A DNA stretch of 64,000 bases from Tyzzerella sp. (GCA_017472665.1 JAFUOS010000001.1:124001-188000), one strand, 5' to 3'. Shown: positions 9,061 to 20,032, numbered from the stretch's first letter. Made by a program: numbers and translations. Notes: generated from the letters alone by a model not told the origin.

Positions 9061-9903
9061 ATGGGAATTAAAACATATCGCCCATATACACCTTCCAGAA
9101 GACATATGACTGGCTCTGATTTCTCTGAAATCACAAAAACAACTCCAGAAAAATCGTTGTTAGAAGCAAAAAGCAAAACAGCTGGTCGTAACAATCAAGG
9201 AAAGATCACAGTAAGACACCGCGGAGGCGGAGCTAAGAGAAAATACAGAGTTATCGACTTTAAGAGAAAGAAAGACGGTATCCCAGCAACTGTAATCGGA
9301 ATCGAATACGATCCAAACAGAACAGCTAACATCGCACTTATCTGCTACGCAGATGGTGAAAAAGCATATATCCTTGCACCACAAGGTTTAACAGATGGTA
9401 TGAAAGTAATGAACGGACCAGAAGCTGAAGTTAGAGTAGGAAACTGCTTACCACTTTCTGAAATCCCAGTAGGTACACAAATTCACAATATCGAGTTATA
9501 TCCAGGACGTGGCGGCCAATTAGTTCGTTCAGCTGGTAACAGCGCACAATTAATGGCGAAAGAAGGTAAATACGCAACATTAAGATTACCATCAGGTGAA
9601 ATGAGAATGGTTCCAATTATCTGTAGAGCATCAATCGGTGTTGTAGGTAATGGAGATCACAACTTAGTAAACATTGGTAAAGCAGGACGTAAACGTCATA
9701 TGGGTATCAGACCAACAGTTCGTGGTTCTGTTATGAACCCTAACGACCATCCACACGGTGGTGGTGAAGGTAAGACAGGTATTGGTCGTCCAGGTCCATG
9801 TACACCATGGGGCAAACCAGCACTCGGTCTGAAGACACGTAAGAAAAACAAACAGTCTAACAAGTTAATCGTAAGAAGAAGAGACGGTAAAGGTATTAAA
9901 TAA
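9061..9903 (+). CDS. rplB: 50S ribosomal protein L2
   Basis: 280 residues, starting [38 protein letters not shown] text near the end holds the conserved histidine near the peptidyl transferase centre. AAAGGAG precedes this ATG, so it is preferred to an in-frame codon 18 bases upstream. Confidence 0.98.
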   Translation: MGIKTYRPYTPSRRHMTGSDFSEITKTTPEKSLLEAKSKTAGRNNQGKITVRHRGGGAKRKYRVIDFKRKKDGIPATVIGIEYDPNRTANIALICYADGEKAYILAPQGLTDGMKVMNGPEAEVRVGNCLPLSEIPVGTQIHNIELYPGRGGQLVRSAGNSAQLMAKEGKYATLRLPSGEMRMVPIICRASIGVVGNGDHNLVNIGKAGRKRHMGIRPTVRGSVMNPNDHPHGGGEGKTGIGRPGPCTPWGKPALGLKTRKKNKQSNKLIVRRRDGKGIK

Positions 9904-9926
9904 AGTTTACAAGGAGGTTAGAACCT

Positions 9927-10208
9927 ATGGCTCGCTCACTTAAAAAAGGACCATTTGCGGATGAAAGCTTACTTAAGAAAGTAAAAGCTATGAACGAAGC
10001 AGGCGACAAATCAGTTATCAAAACTTGGTCACGCCGCTCAACAATTTTCCCAATGATGGTTGGACATACAATCGCAGTTCATGACGGAAGAAAACATGTG
10101 CCAGTATATGTTACAGAAGATATGGTTGGACACAAACTCGGAGAGTTCGTTGCAACAAGAACATATAGAGGACATGGAAAAGACGAAAAGAAATCAAGAG
10201 TACGTTAA
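9927..10208 (+). CDS. rpsS: 30S ribosomal protein S19
   Basis: 93 residues. [19 protein letters not shown] and the [27 protein letters not shown] core are invariant features. S19 binds 16S rRNA in the 30S head with S13. Confidence 0.98.
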   Translation: MARSLKKGPFADESLLKKVKAMNEAGDKSVIKTWSRRSTIFPMMVGHTIAVHDGRKHVPVYVTEDMVGHKLGEFVATRTYRGHGKDEKKSRVR

Positions 10209-10308
10209 TAAATCGTAATTGACCGAGCGAAAGCGAGGGATGCTTCTTGTCCGAAGGGCAAGAAGATGTAATTGACAATAAGTCACAAATTGAAAGGAGG
10301 GTTCATCC
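10209..10308 (+). other. rpsS-rplV spacer with hairpins
   Basis: A 100-nt spacer. CTTCTTGTCC (10243) pairs with GGGCAAGAAG across a GAA loop (10 bp, one G-U). Just before it, CC-GA-GC-gaaa-GC-GA-GG repeats the paired GA/GA internal loop seen in the four hairpin repeats, so this may be a distant member. TAATTGAC occurs on both sides. Confidence 0.5.
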
Positions 10309-10695
10309 ATGGCAAAAGGACATAGATCCCAAATCAAAAGAGAGAGAAATGCTAATAAAGACACTAGACCATCAGCTAAGTTATCTTACGCTAGAGTATC
10401 AGTGCAAAAAGCATGTTTCGTATTAGATGCCATCAGAGGTAAGGATGTACAAACAGCACTTGGTATTTTAACATACAATCCAAGATATGCTTCTAGTTTA
10501 ATAAAGAAATTATTAGAATCAGCTATTGCAAATGCTGAAAACAACAACGGTATGAACGTTGAAAACCTTTATGTTGCAGAATGCTATGCAAACAAAGGAC
10601 CAACAATGAAGAGAATTCACCCAAGAGCACAAGGTAGAGCTTACAGAATCGAAAAGAGAATGAGCCACATCACATTAGTGCTTGATGAAAGATAA
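10309..10695 (+). CDS. rplV: 50S ribosomal protein L22
   Basis: 128 residues with a somewhat long basic N-terminus. [22 protein letters not shown] and the C-terminal hairpin [19 protein letters not shown] are typical; the hairpin lines the exit tunnel. AAAGGAGG precedes it. Confidence 0.97.
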   Translation: MAKGHRSQIKRERNANKDTRPSAKLSYARVSVQKACFVLDAIRGKDVQTALGILTYNPRYASSLIKKLLESAIANAENNNGMNVENLYVAECYANKGPTMKRIHPRAQGRAYRIEKRMSHITLVLDER

Positions 10696-10706
10696 GGAGG
10701 AAGAGT

Positions 10707-11363
10707 ATGGGACAGAAAGTTAATCCTCACGGCTTAAGAGTCGGCGTTATCAAGGATTGGGATTCTAAATGGTATGCTGAAGAATCATTCGCAGACTACT
10801 TAGTAGAAGATCACAAAATCAGAGTATTTCTGAAAAAGAAATTATACAGCGCTGGAGTTTCAAAAATTGAAATCGAAAGAGCTTCTGACCGCGTTAAAAT
10901 TACAATTCACACAGCTAAACCTGGTGTTGTAATCGGTAAAGGTGGAGCAGAAATCGAAAAAGTGAAAAAAGAACTCCAAAAATTCACAGACAAAAAATTA
11001 GTTGTTGATATCAAAGAAATCAAAAGACCAGACAAAGATGCTCAGTTAGTAGCTGAAAACATCGCTCTGCAATTAGAAAACCGTATTTCATTCAGACGTG
11101 CAATGAAATCTTGCATGTCAAGAACAATGAAAGCCGGAGCACTTGGTATCAAAGCAGCTTGTTCAGGACGTTTAGGTGGAGCTGATATGGCTCGTACAGA
11201 GTTCTACTCAGAAGGAACTATTCCACTTCAAACACTTAGAGCAGATATCGATTATGGATTCGCTGAAGCAGACACAACTTACGGTAAAGTAGGTGTTAAA
11301 GTTTGGATTTATAAAGGCGAAGTTCTTCCAACTAAAGCAACTAAGGAAGGGAGCGATAAATAG
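10707..11363 (+). CDS. rpsC: 30S ribosomal protein S3
   Basis: 218 residues. [24 protein letters not shown] start, then the KH domain GxxG in [18 protein letters not shown]3 forms part of the mRNA entry channel and helicase. Confidence 0.98.
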   Translation: MGQKVNPHGLRVGVIKDWDSKWYAEESFADYLVEDHKIRVFLKKKLYSAGVSKIEIERASDRVKITIHTAKPGVVIGKGGAEIEKVKKELQKFTDKKLVVDIKEIKRPDKDAQLVAENIALQLENRISFRRAMKSCMSRTMKAGALGIKAACSGRLGGADMARTEFYSEGTIPLQTLRADIDYGFAEADTTYGKVGVKVWIYKGEVLPTKATKEGSDK

Positions 11364-11365
11364 TT

Positions 11366-11803
11366 ATGTTAATGCCAAAAAGAGTAAAACGTCGTAAACA
11401 ATTCCGTGGTTCTATGAAAGGAAAAGCTTTACGTGGAAATAAAATTACAAATGGTGAATACGGTCTGGTAGCAACAGAACCATGTTGGATCCGTTCAAAC
11501 CAAATCGAAGCTGCCCGTATTGCTATGACTCGTTATATCAAACGTGGTGGTAAAGTTTGGATTAAGATTTTCCCAGACAAACCAGTAACTACAAAACCAG
11601 CTGAAACTCGTATGGGTTCTGGTAAAGGAACACTTGAATATTGGGTAGCAGTTGTGAAACCAGGACGTGTAATGTTTGAACTTTCAGGCGTACCTGAAGA
11701 AGTAGCTCGTGAAGCATTACGTCTTGCTATGCACAAATTACCTTGCAAATGTAAGATCGTTTCTCGCGAAGAATTAGAAGGCGGTGATAACAGTGAAAAT
11801 TAA
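11366..11803 (+). CDS. rplP: 50S ribosomal protein L16
   Basis: 145 residues. [21 protein letters not shown] and [17 protein letters not shown] are diagnostic. L16 organises the A-site region of 23S rRNA. Its end overlaps the rpmC start by 11 bases. Confidence 0.98.
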   Translation: MLMPKRVKRRKQFRGSMKGKALRGNKITNGEYGLVATEPCWIRSNQIEAARIAMTRYIKRGGKVWIKIFPDKPVTTKPAETRMGSGKGTLEYWVAVVKPGRVMFELSGVPEEVAREALRLAMHKLPCKCKIVSREELEGGDNSEN

Positions 11804-11999
11804 TAAATTTGTAGAAGATTTAAAATCAAAATCAGCTGCAGAATTGAATCAAGAATTAGTAGCTGCTAAAAAGGAACTCTTCAATTTGAGATTCCAAAAC
11901 GCAACAAATCAATTAGATAATACAAGCCGAATCAAAGAAGTAAGAAGAAATATCGCTAGAATTCAAACAGCTATTACAGAAGCTTCTAAAGCAGAGTAA
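11793..11999 (+). CDS. rpmC: 50S ribosomal protein L29
   Basis: 68 residues from a GTG start ([20 protein letters not shown]). AAGGCGGTG seven bases upstream supports this codon over the in-frame GTG at 11784. Coupled to rplP by overlap. Confidence 0.95.
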   Translation: MKINKFVEDLKSKSAAELNQELVAAKKELFNLRFQNATNQLDNTSRIKEVRRNIARIQTAITEASKAE

Positions 12000-12038
12000 T
12001 CGGCAGCCAGAACATTGTTCTAGAAAGGAGATATTATC

Positions 12039-12293
12039 GTGGAAAGAAATCTTAGAAAAACACGTATTGGTAAAGTTGTCAGCAATAAAATGGACAAAAC
12101 AATCGTTGTTGCAGTAGAAGACCATGTGAAACATCCTCTTTACAACAAAATCGTGAAGAGAACATACAAATTAAAAGCACATGATGAAGAAAACGTATGC
12201 AACATTGGTGATAAAGTAAAAGTTATGGAAACAAGACCACTCTCTAAAGACAAGAGATGGAGACTTGTTGAAGTTATGGAAAAAGTAAAATAG
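12039..12293 (+). CDS. rpsQ: 30S ribosomal protein S17
   Basis: 84 residues from GTG, preceded by [29 protein letters not shown] and [22 protein letters not shown] are typical of this OB-fold protein of the 30S body. Confidence 0.97.
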   Translation: MERNLRKTRIGKVVSNKMDKTIVVAVEDHVKHPLYNKIVKRTYKLKAHDEENVCNIGDKVKVMETRPLSKDKRWRLVEVMEKVK

Positions 12294-12314
12294 TATTGAA
12301 GGAGGTTTACCTGC

Positions 12315-12683
12315 ATGATACAACAAGAAAGTAGACTTAAAGTAGCAGACAATACAGGTGCTAAAGAATTACTTTGCATCCGTGTAATGGGTGGCTCTAC
12401 TAGAAGATATGCAAACATTGGTGATGTAATCGTTGCTAGCGTTAAAGATGCAACACCAGGCGGCGTTGTTAAAAAAGGTGATGTAGTAAAAGCTGTAGTA
12501 GTTCGTACAGTAAAAGGTGCTCGTCGTAAAGATGGTTCTTACATCAAATTTGATGAAAACGCAGCAGTAATTATTAAAGATGACAAAAACCCAAGAGGAA
12601 CTCGTATTTTTGGACCAGTAGCAAGAGAACTTCGTGAAAAACAATTCATGAAAATCGTTTCTTTGGCTCCAGAAGTATTATAA
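12315..12683 (+). CDS. rplN: 50S ribosomal protein L14
   Basis: 122 residues, exactly family length. [22 protein letters not shown] opening and [29 protein letters not shown] ending. L14 is at the subunit interface. Confidence 0.98.
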   Translation: MIQQESRLKVADNTGAKELLCIRVMGGSTRRYANIGDVIVASVKDATPGGVVKKGDVVKAVVVRTVKGARRKDGSYIKFDENAAVIIKDDKNPRGTRIFGPVARELREKQFMKIVSLAPEVL

Positions 12684-12696
12684 GGAGGTGCCGAGA

Positions 12697-13008
12697 ATGT
12701 CAACAATGAAAATCAAAAAAGGTGATTTAGTTAAAGTAATCGCTGGAAAAGACAAAGACAAAGAAGGCAAAGTACTTGCTGTTAATAAAGAAAAAAACAC
12801 AGTTATTGTTGAAGGTATCAACATGGTTACAAAGCATACAAAACCAAGTGCAGCTAACCAAAACGGTGGTATCGTAAAACAAGAAGGACCTATTGATGCT
12901 TCTAACGTAATGTATCTTCACAAAGGACAGGCTACAAGAGTAGGCTTCAAGATTGATGGAGACAAAAAAGTACGTGTTGCTAAATCAACAGGTGAAGTTA
13001 TTGATTAA
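12697..13008 (+). CDS. rplX: 50S ribosomal protein L24
   Basis: 103 residues. The KOW motif lies in [20 protein letters not shown]. The ATG at 12697 is used because an upstream in-frame GTG lies inside its AAGGAGGTG ribosome site. L24 starts 50S assembly. Confidence 0.97.
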   Translation: MSTMKIKKGDLVKVIAGKDKDKEGKVLAVNKEKNTVIVEGINMVTKHTKPSAANQNGGIVKQEGPIDASNVMYLHKGQATRVGFKIDGDKKVRVAKSTGEVID

Positions 13009-13031
13009 TCCAAGGAAGGAGGAGCAAAACT

Positions 13032-13571
13032 TTGAATAGACTTAAAGAACAATACCAAAATGAGATCGTAGACGCATTGATCAAAAAATTTGGTTACAAA
13101 AATATTATGGAAGTGCCAAAGCTTGACAAAGTTGTAATCAACATGGGCGTTGGCGAAGCAAAAGATAATCACAAAGTTTTAGAATCAGCTATTGCTGACC
13201 TTGAAAAAATTACAGGTCAAAAAGCTGTTGTTACAAAAGCTAAAAAATCAGTAGCTAACTTCAAAATCAGAGAAGGTATGGCTATCGGATGTAAAGTTAC
13301 ATTAAGAGGCGAAAAAATGTATGAATTTGTTGATCGTTTGATCAACTTAGCATTACCTCGTGTACGTGACTTCAGAGGAGTTAATCCAAACGCATTCGAC
13401 GGAAGAGGAAACTATGCTCTTGGTATCAAAGAACAATTAATCTTCCCAGAAATCGAATACGATAAGATTGATAAAGTTAGAGGTATGGACGTAATTTTCG
13501 TTACAACTGCTAAGACAGACGAAGAAGCTCGTGAATTATTGACACAATTCAATATGCCATTTACAAAATAG
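13032..13571 (+). CDS. rplE: 50S ribosomal protein L5
   Basis: 179 residues. The start is TTG, with GGAGG upstream; no ATG fits the conserved N-terminus [37 protein letters not shown] and [21 protein letters not shown] are conserved. L5 contacts 5S rRNA and P-site tRNA. Confidence 0.97.
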   Translation: MNRLKEQYQNEIVDALIKKFGYKNIMEVPKLDKVVINMGVGEAKDNHKVLESAIADLEKITGQKAVVTKAKKSVANFKIREGMAIGCKVTLRGEKMYEFVDRLINLALPRVRDFRGVNPNAFDGRGNYALGIKEQLIFPEIEYDKIDKVRGMDVIFVTTAKTDEEARELLTQFNMPFTK

Positions 13572-13588
13572 TAGGGAGGAACAATTTC

Positions 13589-13774
13589 ATGGCAAAAACA
13601 TCTATGAAAATTAAACAACAACGTAAACAAAAATTCTCTACTAGAGAGTATAATCGTTGTAGAATTTGTGGTCGTCCACATGCATATTTAAGAAAATACG
13701 GAATCTGTAGAGTATGTTTCCGTGAATTAGCGTACAAAGGTCAAATTCCAGGCGTTAAAAAAGCTAGCTGGTAG
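13589..13774 (+). CDS. rpsZ: 30S ribosomal protein S14, zinc type
   Basis: 61 residues with a CxxC...CxxC zinc ribbon (CRICGRPH, then CRVC). This is the C+ form of S14; no zinc-free form is in the window. The TAG stop adjoins repeat copy B. Confidence 0.97.
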   Translation: MAKTSMKIKQQRKQKFSTREYNRCRICGRPHAYLRKYGICRVCFRELAYKGQIPGVKKASW

Positions 13775-13905
13775 GCACTCCGTTCTTAGTGAGAACGAGT
13801 CTGTGACGATGTTCGAACTTAGTACGAAAGCCGTTCCTTGAGATTAGCAAGCCCGAGCCTGCGGCGATGGGCGAGCTTAGCGAAAGGAACTTCCTTGTGC
13901 AAAAA
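13775..13905 (+). repeat. Hairpin repeat, copy B
   Basis: Begins at TAG-GC after rpsZ. First hairpin GAAC-GA-GTC-tgt-GAC-GAT-GTTC, second CCC-GA-GCC-tgc-GGC-GAT-GGG inside a closing helix GTTCCTT/AAGGAAC. Every helix differs in sequence from copies A and D yet stays paired. Confidence 0.85.
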
Positions 13906-13929
13906 GTAGAAAAAAGGAGGATAACTTAA

Positions 13930-14331
13930 ATGACAATGTCAGATCCAATCGCAGATATGCTTACAAGAATTCGTAACGCAAACACTGCTAAACATGATAC
14001 AGTTGATGTTCCAGCGTCTAAAATGAAAATCGCTATCGCTGATATTCTTTTAAACGAAGGTTACATTGCAAAATATGACATCGTAGAAGACGGAAACTTC
14101 AAAACAATCCGCATCACATTAAAATACGGTGTTGACAAGAATGAAAAAGTTATTTCAGGTCTTAAGAGAATCTCTAAACCAGGTCTTCGTGTGTATGCAA
14201 GCAGCGAAGAACTTCCAAGAGTATTAGGCGGACTTGGAACAGCTATTATTTCAACAAACCAAGGTGTTATCACTGATAAAGAAGCTAGAAAGCTTCAAAT
14301 CGGTGGTGAAGTACTCTGTTTCGTATGGTAG
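13930..14331 (+). CDS. rpsH: 30S ribosomal protein S8
   Basis: 133 residues. [17 protein letters not shown] start and the ending [33 protein letters not shown]8 binds helix 21 of 16S rRNA and represses spc operons in other bacteria. It is flanked on both sides by hairpin repeats. Confidence 0.98.
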   Translation: MTMSDPIADMLTRIRNANTAKHDTVDVPASKMKIAIADILLNEGYIAKYDIVEDGNFKTIRITLKYGVDKNEKVISGLKRISKPGLRVYASSEELPRVLGGLGTAIISTNQGVITDKEARKLQIGGEVLCFVW

Positions 14332-14461
14332 GCATTGAGTTCTTAGTGAGAACGAGTCTGTGACGAAGTTCGAACTTAGAACGAAAGCCGTTCTTTGAGA
14401 TTAGCAAGCTCGAGCCTGTGGCGATGAGCGAGCTTAGCGAAAAGAACTTCCTTATGAAAAG
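14332..14461 (+). repeat. Hairpin repeat, copy C
   Basis: Begins at TAG-GC after rpsH. Closest to copy B. First hairpin GAAC-GA-GTC-tgt-GAC-GAA-GTTC, second CTC-GA-GCC-tgt-GGC-GAT-GAG, closing helix GTTCTTT/AAAGAAC. CTC/GAG here against CCC/GGG in copy B keeps pairing. Confidence 0.85.
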
Positions 14462-14540
14462 AATTTCAATAAACTAAGTAACTGAAAACAGAGCGGACAC
14501 AGCATCCGTTCCGAGAATTTAAGTGTAGGAGGTAAAAGGT

Positions 14541-15083
14541 ATGTCACGTATCGGTAGACTGCCAGTAACAGTTCCAGCAGGTGTAACTGTTGAAATCGCA
14601 GAAAATAACAAAGTGACTGTAAAAGGTCCAAAAGGAACTCTTGTAAAAGAACTTCCAGTAGAAATGGAAATCAAATTAGAAGATGGTAAAGTTGTTGTAA
14701 CAAGACCAAACGATTTAAAGAAAATGAAATCTTTACATGGTTTAACAAGAACATTAATCAACAACATGGTTGTTGGTGTATCTGAAGGATACGAAAAAGT
14801 TCTTGAAATCAACGGTGTTGGTTACAGAGCAGCAAAATCAGGAAACAAGTTAACATTAAGCTTAGGATACTCTCATCCAGTAGAAATGGTTGACCCAGAA
14901 GGTATTGAAACAATTCTTGATGGTCAAAACAAAATTACTGTAAAAGGTATCGATAAAGAAAAAGTAGGCCAATACGCAGCTGAAATCAGAGATAAGAGAA
15001 GACCAGAACCTTACAAAGGTAAAGGTATTAAATATGCTGATGAAGTTATTAGACGTAAAGTTGGTAAGACTGGTAAAAAATAA
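14541..15083 (+). CDS. rplF: 50S ribosomal protein L6
   Basis: 180 residues. [19 protein letters not shown] start and the signature [31 protein letters not shown] end. L6 is near the factor-binding site. The 79-nt stretch after repeat C shows nothing beyond a ribosome site. Confidence 0.98.
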   Translation: MSRIGRLPVTVPAGVTVEIAENNKVTVKGPKGTLVKELPVEMEIKLEDGKVVVTRPNDLKKMKSLHGLTRTLINNMVVGVSEGYEKVLEINGVGYRAAKSGNKLTLSLGYSHPVEMVDPEGIETILDGQNKITVKGIDKEKVGQYAAEIRDKRRPEPYKGKGIKYADEVIRRKVGKTGKK

Positions 15084-15100
15084 TTAAGGAGAGTGTAAAG

Positions 15101-15469
15101 ATGGTTAGTAAAAAATCAAGAAGCGAAGTTCGTGTAAACAAACATAGAAAATTACGTAACCGTTTCAGCGGTACTGCTGAAAGACCACGTTTAGCTGTGT
15201 TTAGAAGTAATAATCATATGTATGCTCAGATTATTGACGATACAGTTGGAAAGACTCTAGTTTCAGCATCTACTCTTCAAAAAGAAGTAAAAGCAGAATT
15301 AGAAAAAACTAACAACGTTGATGCAGCAGCATATTTGGGAACAGTAATTGCTAAGAAAGCAATCGAAGCAGGAATTACAACAGTAGTATTTGACCGTGGT
15401 GGATTTATTTACCAAGGTAAAATTAAAGCATTAGCAGATGCAGCTAGAGAAGCTGGATTAGAATTCTAG
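15101..15469 (+). CDS. rplR: 50S ribosomal protein L18
   Basis: 122 residues. [16 protein letters not shown] basic N-terminus, [20 protein letters not shown] and the ending [25 protein letters not shown]. Binds 5S rRNA. Confidence 0.97.
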   Translation: MVSKKSRSEVRVNKHRKLRNRFSGTAERPRLAVFRSNNHMYAQIIDDTVGKTLVSASTLQKEVKAELEKTNNVDAAAYLGTVIAKKAIEAGITTVVFDRGGFIYQGKIKALADAAREAGLEF

Positions 15470-15483
15470 GAGGAGGAACACAC

Positions 15484-15993
15484 ATGAGACAAAATCGTAT
15501 TGATGCTAGTCAGTTAGAATTGACAGAAAAAGTAGTATCCATCAAACGTGTAACTAAAGTTGTTAAAGGTGGTCGTAACTTCAGATTCACAGCTTTAGTA
15601 GTTGTAGGTGATGGAAACGGACACGTTGGTGCCGGATTAGGAAAAGCAGCTGAAATTCCAGAAGCAATCCGCAAAGGAAAAGAAGATGCTATGAAGAAAC
15701 TTATCACAGTTTCATTAGATGAAAACGAAAGTGTAACACATGATTATGTAGGAAAATTTGGTAGTGCTTCTGTATTACTTAAGAAAGCTCCAGAAGGTAC
15801 TGGAGTTATCGCTGGTGGTCCAGCGCGTGCGGTAATCGAACTTGCAGGTATCAAAAACATCCGTACAAAATCTTTGGGTTCAAACAACAAACAAAACGTA
15901 GTACTTGCTACAATTAATGGATTAAGTCAAATGAAAACTCCAGAAGAAGTAGCTAAGCTTCGCGGTAAATCTGTGGAAGAAATCTTAGGCTAA
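15484..15993 (+). CDS. rpsE: 30S ribosomal protein S5
   Basis: 169 residues. Double-stranded RNA-binding N-domain [20 protein letters not shown] and the [22 protein letters not shown] loop. A decoding-fidelity protein; mutations confer spectinomycin resistance in other species. Confidence 0.98.
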   Translation: MRQNRIDASQLELTEKVVSIKRVTKVVKGGRNFRFTALVVVGDGNGHVGAGLGKAAEIPEAIRKGKEDAMKKLITVSLDENESVTHDYVGKFGSASVLLKKAPEGTGVIAGGPARAVIELAGIKNIRTKSLGSNNKQNVVLATINGLSQMKTPEEVAKLRGKSVEEILG

Positions 15994-16007
15994 GGAGGAG
16001 ATTGAAG

Positions 16008-16187
16008 ATGGCAAATTTAAAAGTTACATTAGTAAAATCTACAATCGGTGCTGTACCAAAGCACATTAAAACAGTTGAAGCATTAGGTCTTAAGAAACTT
16101 AACAAAACAGTTATCTTACCAGACAACGCTGCAACAAGAGGTATGGTACAACAAGTTAGACATTTAGTAAAAGTAGAAGAAGCTTAA
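16008..16187 (+). CDS. rpmD: 50S ribosomal protein L30
   Basis: 59 residues, [19 protein letters not shown]. The ATG at 16008 has AAGGAGGAG upstream and is preferred to a TTG six bases earlier. Confidence 0.96.
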   Translation: MANLKVTLVKSTIGAVPKHIKTVEALGLKKLNKTVILPDNAATRGMVQQVRHLVKVEEA

Positions 16188-16210
16188 TATTAAGATAAGG
16201 AGGTGTCACA

Positions 16211-16651
16211 ATGGACTTATCAAATTTAAGACCTGCTGAAGGTTCAAAACAAAGTGATAATTTCAGAAGAGGCCGTGGACACGGTTCTGGAAATGGTAAG
16301 ACTGCTGGTAAAGGACACAAGGGTCAAAAAGCTCGTTCAGGTGCTACAAGACCAGGTTTCGAAGGCGGTCAGATGCCATTATATAGAAGAATACCAAAGA
16401 GAGGTTTCACAAACAGAAACTCTAAAGAAATCGTTGGTATCAACTTAAGTGCATTAGAAGTATTCGAAAATGATACAGTAGTTTCAGTAGAAACTTTAAT
16501 CGAAGCTGGTATCGTTAAGAATCCTAGGGATGGAGTTAAAATCCTTGGAAACGGAGAATTAACTAAGAAACTTACAGTTCAAGCAAATGCATTTAGTGCA
16601 AGTGCAGCTGCTAAAATTGAAGCTCTTGGTGGAAAAGCTGAGGTGATCTAA
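16211..16651 (+). CDS. rplO: 50S ribosomal protein L15
   Basis: 146 residues. Glycine- and basic-rich N-terminus [26 protein letters not shown] and [18 protein letters not shown]. Its stop overlaps the secY start, so the two are coupled. Confidence 0.98.
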   Translation: MDLSNLRPAEGSKQSDNFRRGRGHGSGNGKTAGKGHKGQKARSGATRPGFEGGQMPLYRRIPKRGFTNRNSKEIVGINLSALEVFENDTVVSVETLIEAGIVKNPRDGVKILGNGELTKKLTVQANAFSASAAAKIEALGGKAEVI

Positions 16652-17973
16652 TGCTAAAGACATTCCGAAAAGCATTTCAAATTGAAGAGATTCGTAAAAA
16701 GATCACTTACACATTTTTAATGTTAATCGTAGTAAGATTTGGTTCACAGCTGCCAACACCAGGTGTGAATCCAGAATTTATTCAAAACTTTTTTGTAAGC
16801 CAAACTGGGGAAGCGTTTAACTTTTTTAACGCTTTCACCGGCGGCTCGTTTGAACAGATGTCGGTTTTTGCATTAAGTATTTCACCGTACATCACATCTT
16901 CTATCATTATGCAGCTCCTTGCGATTGCGATTCCAAAATTGGAAGAAATGCAAAAAGACGGAGAAGATGGAAGAAAGAAGATTGCAGCTATTACACGTTA
17001 TGTAACAGTTATTCTTGCTTTGATCCAATCTACAGCAATGGCAGTAGGATTTGGACGTCAGGGATTGCTTGTTGAATACAATTTCGTGAACGCAGCAATC
17101 GTAGTTATGACATTAACCGCAGGTTCTGCATTCCTTATGTGGGTTGGCGAAAGAATTACAGAAAAAGGGATTGGAAATGGTATTTCTATCATCCTGTTAA
17201 TCAACATTCTTTCTCGTATTCCAAGTGACTTTGTTTCATTATATGAACAATTTATGCAAGGAAAGAGCCTGGCAATGGCAGCTTTAGCTGCACTTATTAT
17301 TGTAGCAATTATTCTTTTCGTAATTATCTTTGTAATTATGTTACAGGATGGTCAAAGAAAGATTGCAGTTCAGTATTCACAAAAGATTCAAGGAAGAAAA
17401 ACAGTTGGCGGTCAGTCATCACACATTCCATTGAAAGTGAATACAGCCGGCGTAGTGCCTGTTATTTTTGCATCTTCACTGATGCAGTTTCCAATCATCA
17501 TTGCTACTTTCTTAGGAAAGGGAGATGGCGATGGAATTGGAAGCCAGATTTTAAAAGGATTAAATTCAAACAACTGGTGTAACCCAGAAAATATTCAGTA
17601 TTCATGGGGCTTGATTATTTATATCATCCTTACGATTGCTTTTGCATATTTCTATACATCAATTACATTTAATCCAATGGAAGTTGCAAATAACATTAAA
17701 AAGAGCGGTGGATTTGTTCCAGGTATTCGTCCAGGAAAACCAACGGTAGATTACTTATCAAAGATTTTGAACTACATTATCTTTATTGGTGCTGTAGGGC
17801 TGGTAATTGTACAGGTTATTCCATTCTTCTTTAATGGTTGGCTCGGAGCAAGTGTTTCATTTGGTGGAACATCTCTCATCATTATTGTTGGTGTTGTATT
17901 AGAGACATTACAGCAATTGGAATCACAGATGCTTGTACGTAACTACAAAGGATTTTTAAATAGTGGAAAATAA
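16651..17973 (+). CDS. secY: Preprotein translocase subunit SecY
   Basis: 440 residues and about ten membrane segments: the channel of the Sec system in the cytoplasmic membrane. PTPGVNPEF after helix 1 and FSISPYITSSIIMQLL-like plug-region sequence (ALSISPYITSSIIMQLL) are diagnostic, as is GGFVPGIRPGKPT. Membrane insertion is coupled in expression to ribosome synthesis through the spc operon. Confidence 0.98.
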   Translation: MLKTFRKAFQIEEIRKKITYTFLMLIVVRFGSQLPTPGVNPEFIQNFFVSQTGEAFNFFNAFTGGSFEQMSVFALSISPYITSSIIMQLLAIAIPKLEEMQKDGEDGRKKIAAITRYVTVILALIQSTAMAVGFGRQGLLVEYNFVNAAIVVMTLTAGSAFLMWVGERITEKGIGNGISIILLINILSRIPSDFVSLYEQFMQGKSLAMAALAALIIVAIILFVIIFVIMLQDGQRKIAVQYSQKIQGRKTVGGQSSHIPLKVNTAGVVPVIFASSLMQFPIIIATFLGKGDGDGIGSQILKGLNSNNWCNPENIQYSWGLIIYIILTIAFAYFYTSITFNPMEVANNIKKSGGFVPGIRPGKPTVDYLSKILNYIIFIGAVGLVIVQVIPFFFNGWLGASVSFGGTSLIIIVGVVLETLQQLESQMLVRNYKGFLNSGK

Positions 17974-17990
17974 ATGAAAATGCAGGTTAG

Positions 17991-18032
17991 CTCGCTTAAA
18001 TTTCAAACTCGTAAAGGTAGAATTTAAGCGAG
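17991..18032 (+). other. Hairpin between secY and adk
   Basis: A 12-bp perfect stem (CTCGCTTAAATT with AATTTAAGCGAG) and an 18-nt loop. No T-run follows, so it is more likely an RNA-processing or stability element than a terminator. Confidence 0.55.
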
Positions 18033-18081
18033 TTAAAATGCTATATAGCCAGAATTTATTTTGGCCTCAGGAGGAACACAT

Positions 18082-18726
18082 ATGAAAATTATTATGTTAG
18101 GTGCACCAGGTGCTGGAAAGGGAACACAGGCAAAGAAAATTGCTGAAAAATATTCTATTCCACACATTTCAACTGGCGACATTTTTAGAGCGAATATTAA
18201 AAATGGCACTGAACTTGGTAAAAAAGCAAAAACATATATGGACCAAGGTCTTTTAGTACCAGACGAACTTGTTGTAGATTTAGTAGTAGACCGCGTGAAT
18301 CAGGAAGATTGTACAAATGGTTATGTTTTAGATGGTTTTCCAAGAACGATTCCACAGGCAGAAGCTTTAGATCAGGCTTTAACAGCGTTGGGACAGTCTA
18401 TGGATTATGCTATTAATGTAGAAGTCCCAGACGAAAATATTGTAAGACGTATGTCAGGCCGTAGAGCTTGTGTGGACTGCGGAGCTACATATCATATTGT
18501 ATATGCACCAACGAAAGAAGAGAACGTATGCGATAACTGTGGCGGTGGATTAATCTTAAGAGATGATGATAAACCGGAAACAGTTCAAAAACGTTTGAAT
18601 GTATATCATGAACAAACACAACCATTAATTGACTACTATACAAACAAAAACATCCTAGTAGAAGTTGATGGAACAGTAGATATTAACGATGTATTTGATG
18701 CAATTGTTAAGATTTTAGGAGCGTAA
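18082..18726 (+). CDS. adk: Adenylate kinase
   Basis: 214 residues. P-loop [16 protein letters not shown] motif, and the long LID form with a zinc site (CVDC ... CDNC, about residues 130-153). It converts ATP + AMP to 2 ADP in the cytosol. AGGAGG precedes the ATG at 18082; an in-frame codon 21 bases upstream lacks a site. Confidence 0.98.
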   Translation: MKIIMLGAPGAGKGTQAKKIAEKYSIPHISTGDIFRANIKNGTELGKKAKTYMDQGLLVPDELVVDLVVDRVNQEDCTNGYVLDGFPRTIPQAEALDQALTALGQSMDYAINVEVPDENIVRRMSGRRACVDCGATYHIVYAPTKEENVCDNCGGGLILRDDDKPETVQKRLNVYHEQTQPLIDYYTNKNILVEVDGTVDINDVFDAIVKILGA

Positions 18727-18730
18727 TCTT

Positions 18731-19486
18731 ATGCCTATCACAATTAAATCGGCGAGAGAAATTGAATTAATGACTGAAGCAGGAAGAATACTGGAAATCG
18801 TGCATAATGAACTCGAAAAGGCACTGAAACCAGGGATGTCGACTTTGGATATCGACCGATTGGGAGAAGAAATTATACGCAGCTATGGCTGCGTGCCTTC
18901 TTTTCTTAATTATAACGGGTATCCGGCATCCATTTGTGTCTCTGTAAATGAAGAGGTCGTTCATGGGATTCCAAGCAGCAAACGCATTCTGAAAGAAGGC
19001 GATATTGTTGGGTTAGATGCAGGCGTCATTTATAAAGGATATCATTCCGATGCGGCTAGAACACATGCCATCGGAGAAGTGAGCAAGGAAGCAAAAGATT
19101 TAATCCGTGTAACAAGAGAATGCTTTTTTGAAGGTATAAAATATGCAAAAGAGGGCAACCATCTGTATGACATTTCAAGAGCAATTGGAAGATATGCCAC
19201 GGAGCGCGGCTATGGCGTTGTTGAAGATCTTTGCGGACATGGAATTGGAAGTCAACTCCACGAAGCTCCAGAGATACCAAATTACGAGATGAACAGAAAA
19301 GGTGTCAAATTACGAAAGGGTATGACACTGGCGATAGAGCCAATGATTAATATAGGAACTCATGCGGTGGAATGGCTGGCAGATGACTGGACGGTAGTAA
19401 CTGCAGATGGTTCGTTATCAGCACATTATGAAAACACAGTATTGATCACAGAAGATGAGCCAATACTTTTGACCTTATCAAAGTAA
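18731..19486 (+). CDS. map: Methionine aminopeptidase, type I
   Basis: 251 residues. Metal ligands are visible in GLDAGVIYKGYHSDAARTH (Asp, Asp), GHGIGSQLHEAPEIPN (His) and the later Glu residues in LAIEPMIN and HYENTVLITE. Removes initiator methionine from new proteins. Four bases after adk. Confidence 0.98.
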   Translation: MPITIKSAREIELMTEAGRILEIVHNELEKALKPGMSTLDIDRLGEEIIRSYGCVPSFLNYNGYPASICVSVNEEVVHGIPSSKRILKEGDIVGLDAGVIYKGYHSDAARTHAIGEVSKEAKDLIRVTRECFFEGIKYAKEGNHLYDISRAIGRYATERGYGVVEDLCGHGIGSQLHEAPEIPNYEMNRKGVKLRKGMTLAIEPMINIGTHAVEWLADDWTVVTADGSLSAHYENTVLITEDEPILLTLSK

Positions 19487-19500
19487 GAAGAGGATATAGT

Positions 19501-19755
19501 ATGGAAAGATATGAAGTGGGAATGCTTGCACGATCAAAGGCGGGCCATGATAAAGGTCATGTATATGTGATATTTGAGGTAGATGAAGCATATGTATATT
19601 TGGTAGACGGTTCGATTAGAACCATGGATAAACCGAAAAAGAAGAAAAAGAAACATGTGCAGATTATTTGTGAGAAACATGAATTGTCCAAGATTGATGA
19701 TGTAGGAATCAAAAGAATACTAAAACTATTTGATAAGGAAACGGGAGGAAATTAG
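19501..19755 (+). CDS. KOW-domain RNA-binding protein
   Basis: 84 residues, resembling the L14e/L6e/L27e-like KOW proteins that sit between map and infA in many Clostridia. [23 protein letters not shown] is the KOW strand-loop, followed by a lysine run. A ribosome-associated role is inferred from fold and position; the function is not known to me. Confidence 0.85.
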   Translation: MERYEVGMLARSKAGHDKGHVYVIFEVDEAYVYLVDGSIRTMDKPKKKKKKHVQIICEKHELSKIDDVGIKRILKLFDKETGGN

Positions 19756-19756
19756 C

Positions 19757-19975
19757 ATGTCAAAAGCTGACGTTATCGAAATTGAAGGAACAGTAGTTGA
19801 AAAATTACCAAACGCAATGTTTAAAGTAGAATTGGAAAATGGCCATCAGGTGTTGGCACATATCAGTGGTAAATTACGTACAAATTTCATTAAGATTTTA
19901 CCAGGAGATAAAGTTACATTGGAATTATCTCCATACGATTTATCAAAAGGAAGAATTACTTGGAGAGACAAATAA
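19757..19975 (+). CDS. infA: Translation initiation factor IF-1
   Basis: 72 residues, exactly family length, start [20 protein letters not shown], ending in GRITWRDK. Binds the 30S A site during initiation. GGGAGG precedes the ATG at 19757; 1 bp after the KOW gene stop. Confidence 0.98.
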   Translation: MSKADVIEIEGTVVEKLPNAMFKVELENGHQVLAHISGKLRTNFIKILPGDKVTLELSPYDLSKGRITWRDK

Positions 19976-20003
19976 AAAATATTTGTTTCAGGTGAAAATT
20001 ATG

Positions 20004-20032
20004 TTGACTTTGCTTGATTGCGGTGATATACT
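20004..20032 (+). promoter_or_regulatory. Promoter before rpmJ
   Basis: TTGACT, 17 bp, TATACT. It gives a leader of about 105 nt in which AAGTTTCAT and ATGAAATTT can pair (one G-U) around a 19-nt loop. An internal promoter within the spc-alpha cluster. Confidence 0.7.
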
